Shown: positions 1 through 10,490 of the stretch, one piece after another
Position numbering within the stretch: the stretch's first letter is position 1
How the letters are laid out: each line of letters starts with the position of its first letter
Assembly (NCBI RefSeq): GCF_030813595.1
Contig: NZ_JAUSUH010000010.1
Location: forward strand, 124,001 to 188,000
Direction of reading: 5' to 3'
DNA length: 64,000 nucleotides
From: Ancylobacter vacuolatus
GTDB taxonomy: Bacteria; Pseudomonadota; Alphaproteobacteria; Rhizobiales; Xanthobacteraceae
Notes under the pieces: generated by a model
The model's database searches: none
The model's input: the letters and a program-made list of their open reading frames with translations, nothing else
Told to the model about the DNA's origin: nothing
Program-made: the position numbers and the translations under genes

Positions 1-2
1 CG

Positions 3-1619
3 ACCGATTCCGCGGAAAGCTATGACTACATCGTGGTCGGCGCCGGCTCGGCCGGCTGCGTGCTGGCGAACCGGCTGTCCGCCGACCCGAAGAACCGGGT
101 GCTGGTGCTGGAGGCTGGCGGGCGCGACAACTGGATCTGGTTCCACATTCCGGTCGGCTATCTCTTCGCCATCGGCAATCCGCGCGCCGACTGGTGCTTC
201 AAGACGCAGGCGGAAGCCGGGCTGAACGGGCGGGCGCTGAACTACCCGCGCGGCAAGACCATTGGCGGCTCCTCCGCCATCAATGCCATGATCTATATGC
301 GCGGCCAGGCGGCCGACTACGACCATTGGCGCCAGCTCGGCCTGGCCGGCTGGGGCTGGGACGACGTGCTGCCGGTGTTCAAGCGCCACGAGGACCATTA
401 TCTCGGCGCCGCCGAATTCCATGGCGGCGGCGGCGAATGGCGGGTGGAAGCGCCGCGTCTCACCTGGAAGCTGCTGGACACGGTGCGCGTCGCCGCGCAG
501 CAGGCCGGCATTGCCGCGATCCCGGATTTCAACACCGGCACTAATGAAGGCTCGTCCTATTTCCAGGTGAACCAGAAGCGCGGCCTGCGCTGGAGCGCGG
601 CGCGCGGCTTCCTCAAGCCCGTGCTCTCGCGTCCCAATCTTCGGCTGGAAACCGGCTGCCACACCGAGCGCGTGCTGATCGAGGATGGCCGCGCCGCCGG
701 CGTCGTCTACCGCCAGAACGGGGTGACACGGGTGGCGCGCGCGCGGGGAGAGGTGATCCTCGCCGCCGGCGCCATCGGCTCGCCGCATCTGCTCAAGCTC
801 TCCGGCATCGGGCCGGGCGAGGAACTGGCGCGCCATGGAATCGCGGTGGCGCACGCGCGGCCCGGCGTCGGCGCCAACCTGCAGGACCATCTGCAGTTGC
901 GGATGATCTACAAGGTTTCCGGCGTGCCGACGCTGAACGAGCAGTACCATTCGCTGTTCGGCCGGGCGAAGATGGGGCTCGACTTCGCCCTGTTCCAGCG
1001 CGGGCCGCTGACCATGGCGCCCTCACAGCTCGGCATCTTCACCCGCTCGCGCGCCGGGGTGGAACATGCCGATCTCGAATTCCACGTCCAGCCGCTTTCG
1101 CTCGGCAAGTTCGGCGAGCCGTTGCACAAATTCCCCGCCTTCACCATGAGCGTGTGCAATCTGCGCCCGACCAGCCGGGGCGAGGTGCGGCTCGCCAGCG
1201 CCGACAGCGCGGCGGCGCCGCTGATTCAGCCCAATTATCTCTCCACCGAGGAAGACCGCCGCGTCGCCGCCGACAGCCTGCGGGTGGGCCGCCGCATCGT
1301 CGCCCAGCCGGCGCTGGCGCCCTTCGCGCCGGATGAGTTCCTGCCGGGCAAGGGGATCGACGACAGCGAAGAGGCGCTGGCCCGCGCCGCCGGCGATATC
1401 GGTACCACCATCTTCCACCCCGTCGGCACGGCGAAGATGGGCCTTGCCTCCGACCCGTTGGCGGTGGTGGACGCGCGGCTGCGGGTGTTCGGCATCCGGG
1501 GCCTGCGCGTGGCGGATGCCTCGGTGATGCCGACCATCGTCTCGGGCAATACCAACTCGCCGACCATCATGATCGCGGAGAAGGCGGCGGGGATGATCCT
1601 GGAGGACGGGCGGGGCTGA
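3..1619 (+). CDS. GMC-family FAD oxidoreductase (choline/alcohol dehydrogenase type), 5' end outside window
   Basis: The frame is open from the left edge and codes for a glucose-methanol-choline oxidoreductase, a flavoenzyme that oxidises alcohols such as choline. The visible N-terminus (YDYIVVGAGSAGCVLANRLS) is the FAD-binding Rossmann fold with its GxGxxG motif. The GMC signature around RGKTIGGSSAINAM follows about 75 residues later, and the C-terminal block with HPVGTAKMG and SGNTNSPTIMIAEKAA carries the usual active-site His/Asn region. About 538 residues are visible, so only a few N-terminal codons should be missing. The true start lies off the window; the GTG at 33 is inside the FAD motif and is too late. 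Substrate is unknown because no betaine or alcohol pathway genes lie beside it. Confidence 0.9.
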   Translation, partial: TDSAESYDYIVVGAGSAGCVLANRLSADPKNRVLVLEAGGRDNWIWFHIPVGYLFAIGNPRADWCFKTQAEAGLNGRALNYPRGKTIGGSSAINAMIYMRGQAADYDHWRQLGLAGWGWDDVLPVFKRHEDHYLGAAEFHGGGGEWRVEAPRLTWKLLDTVRVAAQQAGIAAIPDFNTGTNEGSSYFQVNQKRGLRWSAARGFLKPVLSRPNLRLETGCHTERVLIEDGRAAGVVYRQNGVTRVARARGEVILAAGAIGSPHLLKLSGIGPGEELARHGIAVAHARPGVGANLQDHLQLRMIYKVSGVPTLNEQYHSLFGRAKMGLDFALFQRGPLTMAPSQLGIFTRSRAGVEHADLEFHVQPLSLGKFGEPLHKFPAFTMSVCNLRPTSRGEVRLASADSAAAPLIQPNYLSTEEDRRVAADSLRVGRRIVAQPALAPFAPDEFLPGKGIDDSEEALARAAGDIGTTIFHPVGTAKMGLASDPLAVVDARLRVFGIRGLRVADASVMPTIVSGNTNSPTIMIAEKAAGMILEDGRG

Positions 1620-1637
1620 GCGGCGTCCCGCCTTCCG

Positions 1638-1728
1638 CCGTCATACCCGGCCTTGGGCCGGGCATCCACGACTTGCCCGCATGGCGGGTTAAAGTCTGCG
1701 ATGGCCGGGTCAAGCCCGGCCATGACGT
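1638..1728. repeat. Palindromic intergenic repeat (CCGGGC/GCCCGG type)
   Basis: Two nested inverted repeats built from GGCCTTGGGCCGGGC and GGCCGGGTCAAGCCCGGCC fill the gap between convergent genes. The flanks read GTCATAC at the left and CATGAC at the right. Similar elements occur at 13318, 35518 and 37670. Confidence 0.7.
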
Positions 1729-1735
1729 GGTTGCC

Positions 1736-2635
1736 CTAAGGCGCCAGCACCACCTGCCGGCAGGCCTCGGGCAAATCCTTCATCAGCATGGGGGGCGCGG
1801 GCTTGGACGGGGTGGTCGGCGGCTTCGGGTTGAGATTGGCGTCGGAGAACCACCAGTCGAGCTCGCTGCCGCAGCCCTCGCCCGGCACGACGGGATCCTG
1901 CGGCCGGCAGTCCGGCGCGCCTTCGGGGCAGGAGAGCCGCACATGCATGTGGTAGTCGTGCCCCCAATAGGGCCGCACCTTCTGCAGCCAGGCGCGGTCG
2001 CCCTTCGCATCGCGGCATAGCCCCTTTTTGATCGCCGCATTGACCAGCACCCGCTCGACCTCCGGGTCCTGCGCCGCCGCCTTGATCACCGCGATGTGCG
2101 ATTGCGTCCACACCGCCGGATCCACGTCCCGCCGGTCCTTGCGTACCACCATGGTGGCGGAGATCTTCTCGCGCTCCTCGCGGGAGAGTTCGCGCCTCGG
2201 CATCGGGGTCAGCCAGATATCGGCATCGAGGCCGATCTGGTGCGAGGCGTGGCCGGTGAGCATCGGCCCGCCGCGCGGCTGGGAGAGATCGCCGACCAGG
2301 ATTCCCGGCCATTGCGAGACGGTCGGCACGGTGGCGGAGAAGCGTTCGAGGAAGGCGATGAGGTTGGGATGGCCCCAATTGCGGTTGCGCGACAGGCGCA
2401 TCGCCTGCCAGGTCGCGCCGTTCACCGGCAGCGCCTGTGCGCCGGCGAGGCAGCCCTTGGAATAGAAGCCGATCGACCGCGCTTCGAGCGGCGCCGGCGC
2501 TTTAGCCGCGCCGAAGACCTGCTTGGCCGGCAGGGAATCGAGCCGGGCGGCCGGCGCCGTTTGCGCCGCCGCCGGCCCGGCCAGCAGCATGGCGAGGAAC
2601 GCGAGGCAGGCCCGGCTCGGCATCGCGCGTATCAT
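1736..2635 (-). CDS. mepA: Penicillin-insensitive murein endopeptidase MepA (peptidase family M74)
   Basis: A 299-residue exported zinc peptidase that cleaves D,D- and L,D-cross-links between peptidoglycan stem peptides. It has an N-terminal signal peptide ending near AGPAAAQ. The family's metal motifs are present: GHASHQIGLDADIW near residue 128 and HDYHMHVRL near residue 225. The ATG is preceded by a strong AAGGAG. The gene begins 10 nt after the stop of the L,D-transpeptidase gene on the same strand, so both are probably one transcript for cell-wall remodelling, the transpeptidase making L,D-links and MepA cutting them. Confidence 0.93.
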   Translation of the reverse strand: MIRAMPSRACLAFLAMLLAGPAAAQTAPAARLDSLPAKQVFGAAKAPAPLEARSIGFYSKGCLAGAQALPVNGATWQAMRLSRNRNWGHPNLIAFLERFSATVPTVSQWPGILVGDLSQPRGGPMLTGHASHQIGLDADIWLTPMPRRELSREEREKISATMVVRKDRRDVDPAVWTQSHIAVIKAAAQDPEVERVLVNAAIKKGLCRDAKGDRAWLQKVRPYWGHDYHMHVRLSCPEGAPDCRPQDPVVPGEGCGSELDWWFSDANLNPKPPTTPSKPAPPMLMKDLPEACRQVVLAP

Positions 2636-2645
2636 CGCCGCTCCT

Positions 2646-3656
2646 TCAGCTTGCCGCCTGCGAGAGAATGACGAAATCCTTGTCCGAGCGCGTATCCGGC
2701 TTGGCGGAGAGCTCGGTGACGAACAGCGTCGAGCCGGGCACCAGCAGCTTGGCGAGTTGCTGGTTGGCGCTGGGCGCCACGGTGACGCGGTCGATGGCGC
2801 CGGCCGCCTTGCCGGCGCTCGCGCCGTAGCCCTCGAAGGACAGTGCCGTCCACGACACCTCGCCGCCGACGCTCTTCAGCACATAGACCACATTGCCGAT
2901 CGGCGTCTGCGGATCGCGGATCGTCACCGGAGAGGTGAAGGCCACCGCGCCATCCTTGATGACGGTGAGCGCCATGTCGGCCTGGCTCACGATCATCGCC
3001 ACCGCGTCCAGCGCCGGGTCGGGCGCGGCTTCCTTGTCGGGCGTGCCATTGGCGTTCTTCGGGTCGTCCTTGGCGATCGCGGCGGTGGCGTCCGCCGGCA
3101 GCACAAGGCCGGGATGCAGCACGTCCACCGGCTGGGAATGCGCGTCGGCGATGATGACGGGCGTGCCGAAATGGGTGACGGAGAACAGCAGCTTGGAAAA
3201 CTCCAGCGGCAGGTGCACGCAGCCATGCGAAGAGGGATAGCCCGGCAGACCGCCCGCATGCAGCGCCACCCCCGACCAGGTCAGCAGCTCGGTGAACGGC
3301 ATGGAGGCGTCGTTATAGAGCGAGGAATGGTGGTCGACATCCTTCTCCAGAATGATGAACACGCCGGTCGGCGTCTCATGCCCGGCCCGGCCGGTGGAAA
3401 CGGTGGACACGCCGATCCGCACGCCGTTGCGGTAGACATAGCAGCGCTGGTCCGGCAGCGAGACGATGATGGCGACGAAGCCCTCCGGCGCGCGCTCGGG
3501 ATACCAGGCATATTGCCCGGGCTTCAGCGCATCGACCTCGACCGGGGCCTGCGCCCGCGCCGGCAGCAGCCCACCCGCCGCCAGCGCGAGGGCGGTGCCG
3601 CCGACCCGCAGCAGGCTGCGGCGGTCGGCGCGGAAACCGTTCGCGTGGTCCGACAT
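2646..3656 (-). CDS. Tat-exported L,D-transpeptidase (YkuD domain)
   Basis: Predicted periplasmic L,D-transpeptidase of 336 residues. The ATG at 3656 was chosen because GAGGGAG lies just upstream and because the protein then starts with a twin-arginine signal (RADRRSLLR followed by an Ala/Gly/Leu-rich stretch). The YkuD catalytic motif is clear: a His in ALHAGG followed by SSHGCVHL, with the nucleophile at about Cys146. The C-terminal 150 residues are not assigned. An in-frame extension reaches 3893 but overlaps the divergent promoter region and has no signal. It is followed closely by mepA. Family function is L,D-cross-linking of peptidoglycan or attachment of outer-membrane proteins; which applies here cannot be told. 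Confidence 0.9.
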   Translation of the reverse strand: MSDHANGFRADRRSLLRVGGTALALAAGGLLPARAQAPVEVDALKPGQYAWYPERAPEGFVAIIVSLPDQRCYVYRNGVRIGVSTVSTGRAGHETPTGVFIILEKDVDHHSSLYNDASMPFTELLTWSGVALHAGGLPGYPSSHGCVHLPLEFSKLLFSVTHFGTPVIIADAHSQPVDVLHPGLVLPADATAAIAKDDPKNANGTPDKEAAPDPALDAVAMIVSQADMALTVIKDGAVAFTSPVTIRDPQTPIGNVVYVLKSVGGEVSWTALSFEGYGASAGKAAGAIDRVTVAPSANQQLAKLLVPGSTLFVTELSAKPDTRSDKDFVILSQAAS

Positions 3657-3761
3657 GTGCTGATTCTCCCTCTCGTCCGTGCCGCGACGATACCGGCCAC
3701 GCTCCGCCCGCGCATCTGCCGAATTCTGGTCAGTTCGGCCCGAGGGCGAGACTGACCGTCG

Positions 3762-3786
3762 GGAACCGCTGCCGGCTCCGCACGTT
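3762..3786 (+). promoter_or_regulatory. EcfG (general stress sigma) promoter upstream of PRC-barrel gene
   Basis: GGAAC at 3762-3766 and CGTT at 3783-3786 are separated by exactly 16 nt, matching the alphaproteobacterial EcfG consensus GGAAC-N16/17-CGTT. The site points toward the PRC-barrel ATG 34 nt downstream, which leaves a short leader carrying the GGGAGG ribosome-binding site. Confidence 0.75.
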
Positions 3787-3819
3787 GCCCCTGCGAGACT
3801 GTCAACATGGGAGGCCAAC

Positions 3820-4203
3820 ATGCAGACGACGCAGCAGAATGTCGACGCGCGCGAAACCCGCACGCTGATCGGCAGCGACAAGGTGGAAGGCACCGCCGTC
3901 TACCGCCCGAATGGCGACCGCATTGGCGGCATCGAGCGGGTGATGATCGACAAGCTGACCGGCCAGACCGCCTATGCGGTGATGAGCTTTGGCGGGTTCC
4001 TCGGCTTCGGCGAGGACTATTACCCGCTGCCCTGGTCGCTGCTCAAATATGACGAGACCCTCGACGGCTATGTCGTGGATCTCACCGAGGAGCAGCTCAC
4101 CGGCGCGCCGCACCACGCCAGCTCGGACGAGCGCTCGTGGCAGGACCGCGAATGGGGCCGCAAGGTCGACGATTATTACAACGTGCCGCCCTACGTCATC
4201 TGA
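3820..4203 (+). CDS. PRC-barrel domain protein
   Basis: A 127-residue soluble protein with a single PRC-barrel domain (about residues 15-90; GTAVYRPNGDRIGGIERVMID, then the FGGFLGFGEDYYPLPW block). PRC-barrel proteins bind RNA, ribosomal proteins or photosynthetic and stress factors; the partner is unknown here. The ATG at 3820 has GGGAGG six bases upstream. An open frame extends back to 3679 but would begin upstream of the EcfG-type promoter, so it is not used. A terminator follows the gene. The tail (WGRKVDDYYNVPPYVI) is common in stress-induced members from Hyphomicrobiales. Confidence 0.88.
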   Translation: MQTTQQNVDARETRTLIGSDKVEGTAVYRPNGDRIGGIERVMIDKLTGQTAYAVMSFGGFLGFGEDYYPLPWSLLKYDETLDGYVVDLTEEQLTGAPHHASSDERSWQDREWGRKVDDYYNVPPYVI

Positions 4204-4222
4204 CGCGGCACGCAGCATCACG

Positions 4223-4252
4223 GAACGGTCGGGCGCGAGCCCGGCCGTTTTC
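4223..4252 (+). terminator. Rho-independent-type terminator after PRC-barrel gene
   Basis: The arms AACGGTCGGGC and GCCCGGCCGTT surround the loop GCGA, with one bulged base, and TTTTC follows. It begins 20 nt past the stop codon. Confidence 0.6.
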
Positions 4253-4269
4253 GTGTGGCCAAACGCGGC

Positions 4270-4464
4270 TCAGCTCGCCACTTCCTGCGTGGTGACGACC
4301 ACGACGGCGTCGGGAACGTTCTTCTTGAGGGAGTCGATGGCGGCGAGTGCCGAAGCCTTGGCCTTGTAGCCCTCGGATGAAAACATCGGCTCGCCATTCG
4401 AGGCCCGGAAACGGAACCGGAACTCGCCCGCCTTGTCCTTGTAGACTTCAAATTTGTAGGCCAT
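4270..4464 (-). CDS. YegP-type DUF1508 protein
   Basis: A 64-residue protein with one DUF1508 unit: YKFEVYKDKAGEFRFRFRAS followed by GEPMFSSEGYKAKASALAAI. This is the short beta-beta-beta-alpha fold seen in YegP of E. coli, which has two copies. The ATG at 4464 was chosen for the GGGGAGG upstream; a 13-residue in-frame extension has no such site. It lies 67 nt beyond the lepA stop on the same strand and could be read from its transcript. No function is established for the family. Confidence 0.85.
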   Translation of the reverse strand: MAYKFEVYKDKAGEFRFRFRASNGEPMFSSEGYKAKASALAAIDSLKKNVPDAVVVVTTQEVAS

Positions 4465-4531
4465 GGGCTGCCTCCCCCTCGTTGAGGAGGAGGATGTCAG
4501 CACGAAACGCCGGCCTTGGGTAGCGCGCGGC

Positions 4532-6337
<1,806 letters not shown>

Positions 6338-6438
6338 GTCGGGCGGGATAGCATTGGCGCCGTTACGCCACAAGGCGGCGCCTTGCATGCAGGCGGCCCT
6401 TCGACCACATTCGCGCGGCCTGTCGCCAAGGAGCCCCC

Positions 6439-7074
6439 ATGCCTGAACTCAAGGTCGCCATCGTTCCCGTCACCCCGTTCCAGCAGAACTGCTCCATCGT
6501 CTGGGACGAGACCACCAAGCGGGGGGCGGTGATCGACCCGGGCGGCGACCTGCCCCGCATCCTCGCGGCGCTGGAAGAGCTGGAGGTGACAGCGGAGAAG
6601 ATCGTGCTCACCCACGGCCATATCGACCATGCCGCCGGCGCGGCAGAACTGGCGGAAACGCTGAAGATTCCGGTGGAGGGCCCGCATCAGGGCGACAAGT
6701 TCCTGCTCGACAATCTGCCCGCCGATGGCGTGCGTACCGGCATTCCCGGACGTCCCGTCACCCCCGGCCGCTGGCTGGAGGAAGGCGATGCGGTCGATAT
6801 TGGTGGCGTCGCTTTCGAGGTGCTGCATGTGCCCGGCCACACGCCCGGCCATATCGTGCTGGTCAGCCGGGAGAACAAGCTCGCCATTGTCGGCGACACG
6901 CTGTTTCAGCGCTCGGTGGGGCGCACCGATTTCCCCTATGGCGACGGGCCGCTGCTCATCAAGGGCATCAAGGAGAAGATTCTCCCCCTCGGCGACGCCT
7001 TCACCGTGCTGCCCGGCCATGGCAACGCCACCAATATCGCGCTGGAAAAGCGCACCAATCCGTTTTTGCGCTGA
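6439..7074 (+). CDS. Metallo-beta-lactamase-fold hydrolase, YcbL/glyoxalase II-like
   Basis: A 211-residue cytosolic protein with the full metal-binding set of the MBL fold: [10 protein letters not shown] near residue 59, HVPGHTPGH near 130, [13 protein letters not shown] near 153 and the C-terminal LPGHGN His. Such single-domain proteins hydrolyse thioesters such as S-lactoylglutathione or related compounds; it lacks the C-terminal substrate domain of true GloB. It starts at an ATG with AAGGAG upstream and is divergent from lepA. Confidence 0.88.
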   Translation: MPELKVAIVPVTPFQQNCSIVWDETTKRGAVIDPGGDLPRILAALEELEVTAEKIVLTHGHIDHAAGAAELAETLKIPVEGPHQGDKFLLDNLPADGVRTGIPGRPVTPGRWLEEGDAVDIGGVAFEVLHVPGHTPGHIVLVSRENKLAIVGDTLFQRSVGRTDFPYGDGPLLIKGIKEKILPLGDAFTVLPGHGNATNIALEKRTNPFLR

Positions 7075-7121
7075 GCGGGGCGCTGCGGCGAGGACCGTCA
7101 GGACGGGGCACTCCCCTCCCG

Positions 7122-7216
7122 CCGTCATCCCGGCCGGAGCGCAGCGGAGAGCCGGGATCGCGCCGCGATTGGCCTGTGATCCCGGATCGCGCCGAGGACG
7201 CGTCCGGGATGACGCG
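7122..7216. repeat. Palindromic intergenic repeat (GTCATCCCGGC type)
   Basis: The element begins GTCATCCCGGCCGGAGC and ends GTCCGGGATGACGC, with internal GCCGGGATC and GATCCCGG arms, giving a long imperfect palindrome. Relatives lie at 8137 and 38498. Confidence 0.75.
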
Positions 7217-7293
7217 CGCGCCACGAAACTGTGACTCGCCCTGACGCAGGGGAGCGTCGATGATGCCCGAGACGCCAGCCCGGAGCCTCAGCC

Positions 7294-8130
7294 ATGCAGT
7301 GCCCCCTGCCGCGTATCACCCCTCTCGGCCCGGCCCTGTTCCTCGGCCTCGCGGCGCTGTTCGGCACCACGCCAGCCCTTGCCCAGGCGGAGCGATGCCC
7401 GAAACTGGTGGCGGACAATCCCTTCCTGCAGCGCCTCGCCCCGCGCGCGCTTCCCGCCGCCTATGTCGGCCCGCGCGAGGTGGGGCTGACCTATATTGGC
7501 CACTCCACCTTCCTGATCGAGACCGCCGGCGGCGTCACCGTGGCCACCGACTATAACGACTATGTCCGCCCCTCGGTCGTGCCGCGCGTGGCCACCATGA
7601 ACCGGGCGCATTCGACGCATTACTCGCTCAACCCCGATCCCGGCATCGAGCATGTGCTCAAGGGCTGGCGCGACGACCGCGATCCCGTGCATTACGATCT
7701 CGACATCGGCGATCTCTGGGTCGGCAACCTCCAGACCAATATCCGCGACTGGCAGGGCGGCACCATCCAGAACGGCAACTCGATCTTCGTGTTCCGCGCC
7801 GCCGATCTGTGCATCGCCCATCTCGGCCATCTGCACCACACGCTCACCCATGAGGATATCGGCGCGCTCGGACGGCTCGACGTGGTGCTCGCCCCGGTCG
7901 ATGGCAGCTACACGCTCGACGTCGACGGCATGATCGAGGTGCTCAAAGCGCTGGAGGCGCCGGTCATCATTCCGATGCACTATTTCAACGAGGGCACGCT
8001 CGACAATTTTCTCGCCCGCTTCGCCGGCCGCGACTACGCGATCGAGCGGCGCGAAAGCGCCGAGCTGGTGCTCTCGCGCGAGACGCTGCCGCGCAAGCCG
8101 ACGGTGATCGTGCTGCCGCCGGGCGGTTGA
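7294..8130 (+). CDS. Exported MBL-fold hydrolase, UlaG-like
   Basis: A 278-residue protein with a cleavable signal peptide (hydrophobic stretch to TPALAQA). The rest is an MBL-fold domain of the UlaG/L-ascorbate-6-phosphate lactonase type: YIGHSTFLIET, the conserved ATDYNDYVRP metal region, a central HLGHLHHTL and a C-terminal IIPMHYF. Several canonical HxHxDH positions are shifted or replaced, as in other members of this branch. Export suggests a periplasmic substrate, which cannot be named. It stands alone between two repeat elements. Confidence 0.8.
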   Translation: MQCPLPRITPLGPALFLGLAALFGTTPALAQAERCPKLVADNPFLQRLAPRALPAAYVGPREVGLTYIGHSTFLIETAGGVTVATDYNDYVRPSVVPRVATMNRAHSTHYSLNPDPGIEHVLKGWRDDRDPVHYDLDIGDLWVGNLQTNIRDWQGGTIQNGNSIFVFRAADLCIAHLGHLHHTLTHEDIGALGRLDVVLAPVDGSYTLDVDGMIEVLKALEAPVIIPMHYFNEGTLDNFLARFAGRDYAIERRESAELVLSRETLPRKPTVIVLPPGG

Positions 8131-8136
8131 AAGGCA

Positions 8137-8235
8137 CGCGTCATCCCGGCCGAAGCGAAGCGCAGAGCCGGGATCTCTTGATGCATGAAGCGCGGCGAGC
8201 GATCCCTGATCGGCCGTTCCGGCCGTGCGGGATGA
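8137..8235. repeat. Palindromic intergenic repeat (GTCATCCCGGC type)
   Basis: Starts GCGTCATCCCGGCCGAAGC and ends CGTGCGGGATGACG; same family as the element at 7122 and placed between convergent genes. Confidence 0.75.
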
Positions 8236-8237
8236 CG

Positions 8238-9533
8238 TTAACCGCCCTCCACCGGCGCATAGGCCGACGGGTCGACCAGGCCCGGCCGGCCGGGCAGGTC
8301 GAGCACCGAGACGCGCGGCGCGCCCTCGGCGATCACCCGGCCGCGCCGCACCACGAACAGCCGCGTGGCCTTCAGCCTTATCGCCTCGATCGGGTCGGCC
8401 GCCTGCAGCAGCACGAAATCGGCGTTGCAGCCGGGCGCTACTCCGTAGCCTTCCAGCCCCATGAGCTTGGCCGAATTGGCGGTGATCGCCTCGAAGCACC
8501 AGCCCATCGCCTCGCGCGAGGTCATCTGGCCGACATGCAGCGCCATATGCGCCACCTCAAGCATGTCGCCCGAGCCGAGCGAGTACCAGGGGTCCATCAC
8601 GCAGTCATGGCCGAAGGCGACATTGACGCCCGCCGCCCGCAACTCCGGCACCCGCGTCATGCCGCGCCGCTTGGGATAGGTGTCGTGACGGCCCTGCAGG
8701 GTGATGTTGATCAGCGGATTGGCGATGGCGTGGACGCCCGCCTCGGCGATCAGCGGGATCAGCTTGGAGACGTAGTAATTGTCCATTGAATGCATGGAGG
8801 TGAGGTGCGAGCCCGTCACCCTTCCCTGCAGGCCGAAGCGCTGGGTCTCATAGGCCAGCATCTCGATATGGCGCGAGAGCGGGTCGTCGCTTTCGTCGCA
8901 GTGGATGTCGACGCGCAGGCCGCGCGCGGCGGCGATCTCGCACAGGGCTGTGAGCGAGGCGGCGCCATCGGCCATGCTGCGCTCGAAATGCGGGATGCCG
9001 CCGACCACATCGACGCCCATGTCGAGCGCCCGCGTCAGGTTCGCCGCCGCGTTGGGGGAGCGGTAATAGCCATCCTGCGGGAAGGCGACGAGCTGGAGGT
9101 CGATATAGTCCTTCACCTTCTCGCGCACATCCAGCAGCGCTTCCACCGCCAGCAGCCGGTCATCGCAGATGTCGACATGGGTGCGGATGGCGAGCAGGCC
9201 CTGGCTCACCGCGAGGTCGCAGTAACGCAGCGCCCGCTCGATCACCGCCTCATGGGTGAGGATCGGCTTCAGCTCGCCCCACAGCGCGATGCCCTCCAGC
9301 AGCGTGCCGGATTCATTGAGGCGCGGCAGGCCAAGCGAGAGCGTCGCGTCCATGTGGAAATGCGGGTCGATGAAGGGCGGCGTGACCAGCTTGCCATCGG
9401 CGTCGATGACCCGCCCGGCCTCGGCCTCGATGCCCGGCTCGACCGCGACGATGCGCCCGCCCTCGCAGGCGATGTCGATGCCGCCGCGCCCGTCGGCCAA
9501 GCGCGCATTCTTCACGAGTAGATCGATGCTCAT
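8238..9533 (-). CDS. CodA-like cytosine deaminase-family amidohydrolase with Cys at the Asp-314 position
   Basis: A 431-residue metal-dependent deaminase. The CodA active site is recognisable throughout: metal His58 and His60 (DPHFHMD), Gln153 (FPQDG), His211 and Glu214 (HCDESDD), His243 (GSH) and metal Asp310. The next residue, equivalent to E. coli CodA Asp-314, is Cys311 (GHDCVMDPW). Loss of that Asp marks CodA homologues shown to deaminate 5-methylcytosine, which CodA itself rejects. The gene is last in a five-gene cluster with a BmpA-type base/nucleoside importer, 12 nt after the second permease, so it probably works on the imported compound. Ordinary cytosine, isoguanine or creatinine-like substrates remain possible. 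Confidence 0.85.
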   Translation of the reverse strand: MSIDLLVKNARLADGRGGIDIACEGGRIVAVEPGIEAEAGRVIDADGKLVTPPFIDPHFHMDATLSLGLPRLNESGTLLEGIALWGELKPILTHEAVIERALRYCDLAVSQGLLAIRTHVDICDDRLLAVEALLDVREKVKDYIDLQLVAFPQDGYYRSPNAAANLTRALDMGVDVVGGIPHFERSMADGAASLTALCEIAAARGLRVDIHCDESDDPLSRHIEMLAYETQRFGLQGRVTGSHLTSMHSMDNYYVSKLIPLIAEAGVHAIANPLINITLQGRHDTYPKRRGMTRVPELRAAGVNVAFGHDCVMDPWYSLGSGDMLEVAHMALHVGQMTSREAMGWCFEAITANSAKLMGLEGYGVAPGCNADFVLLQAADPIEAIRLKATRLFVVRRGRVIAEGAPRVSVLDLPGRPGLVDPSAYAPVEGG

Positions 9534-9545
9534 GGGGATTCCAGA

Positions 9546-10490
9546 CTACCTTTGGCCCTTGAAATACGGCTTCATCAGAGCGCGGGGATAATCCGCGCGG
9601 CGGGCGACCAGCACGAGCGCGGCGATGGAGAAGATATAGGGCAGCATGAGGAAGATCTGGCTCGGCACCACGCCGCCGGCAATGGTCTGTATGCGCAGCT
9701 GGTAGGCATCCAGCGCGCCGAACAGCAGCGCTCCGAGCAGCGCCTTGCCCGGCCGCCAGGAGGCGAAGACAGTGAGCGCGATGCACACCCAGCCGCGCCC
9801 GTTGATCATGCCGAAATAGAAGGCGTTGAAGGCCGACAAAGTGAGGAACGCCCCGCCCAGCGCCATCAGCGCCGAGCCGGCCATAACCGCGCCGATGCGC
9901 AGCGCCACCACGGAAAGCCCCTGCGCCTCCACCGCCTCCGGATTGTCGCCCACCGCCCTGAGCGCGAGGCCGAGTGGCGTCCGGGCGAGCACGAAGGCCA
10001 GCACGCCGACGCAGGCAAAGGCCAGCACGGTGAAGCCGGTCTGCTGGGCGAGGATCGGCCCGATGAACGGGAGATCGCCGATCAGCGGCACGTCGAGCGG
10101 GGCGAAGGGCTCTATGCGCGGCGGGGTCGCCACATTCGGGAAGGCGACGCGGTAGCCGAAATAGGCCATGGAGGTCGCCAGTAGCGTGACCCCGATGCCG
10201 GTGACGTGCTGCGAGAGGCCGAGCGGCACGGTGAGCACGCCGTGGACCAGCCCGAACAGCGACCCCACCAGCGCCGCCACCACCACCCCGCCCCAGAGCG
10301 GCAGGCCGAGATAGACAGCCAGCCAGCCGGACATGGCGCCGGCGACGAAAATGCCCTCAATGCCGAGATTGAGCACCCCGGCCCGCTCGCACAGCAGCGC
10401 GCCGAGCACACCGAAGATCAGCGGCGTGGCGATGCGGATGGTGGCGGCCCAGAAATTGGCCTGGGTGAGAATATCCAGCGCCTCCCACAT
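9546..10490 (-). CDS. BMP-family ABC importer, second permease (YufQ/NupQ type)
   Basis: A 314-residue inner-membrane protein with eight to ten hydrophobic segments, in the branched-chain amino acid/sugar permease superfamily branch that serves BmpA-type binding proteins. Typical motifs are the N-terminal RIATPLIFGVLGALLCERAG, GVLNLGIEGIF and LALRAVGDNPEAVEAQG. It shares one base with the upstream permease stop, showing translational coupling. With its partner it should form the heterodimeric channel for nucleosides or nucleobases. Confidence 0.9.
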   Translation of the reverse strand: MWEALDILTQANFWAATIRIATPLIFGVLGALLCERAGVLNLGIEGIFVAGAMSGWLAVYLGLPLWGGVVVAALVGSLFGLVHGVLTVPLGLSQHVTGIGVTLLATSMAYFGYRVAFPNVATPPRIEPFAPLDVPLIGDLPFIGPILAQQTGFTVLAFACVGVLAFVLARTPLGLALRAVGDNPEAVEAQGLSVVALRIGAVMAGSALMALGGAFLTLSAFNAFYFGMINGRGWVCIALTVFASWRPGKALLGALLFGALDAYQLRIQTIAGGVVPSQIFLMLPYIFSIAALVLVARRADYPRALMKPYFKGQR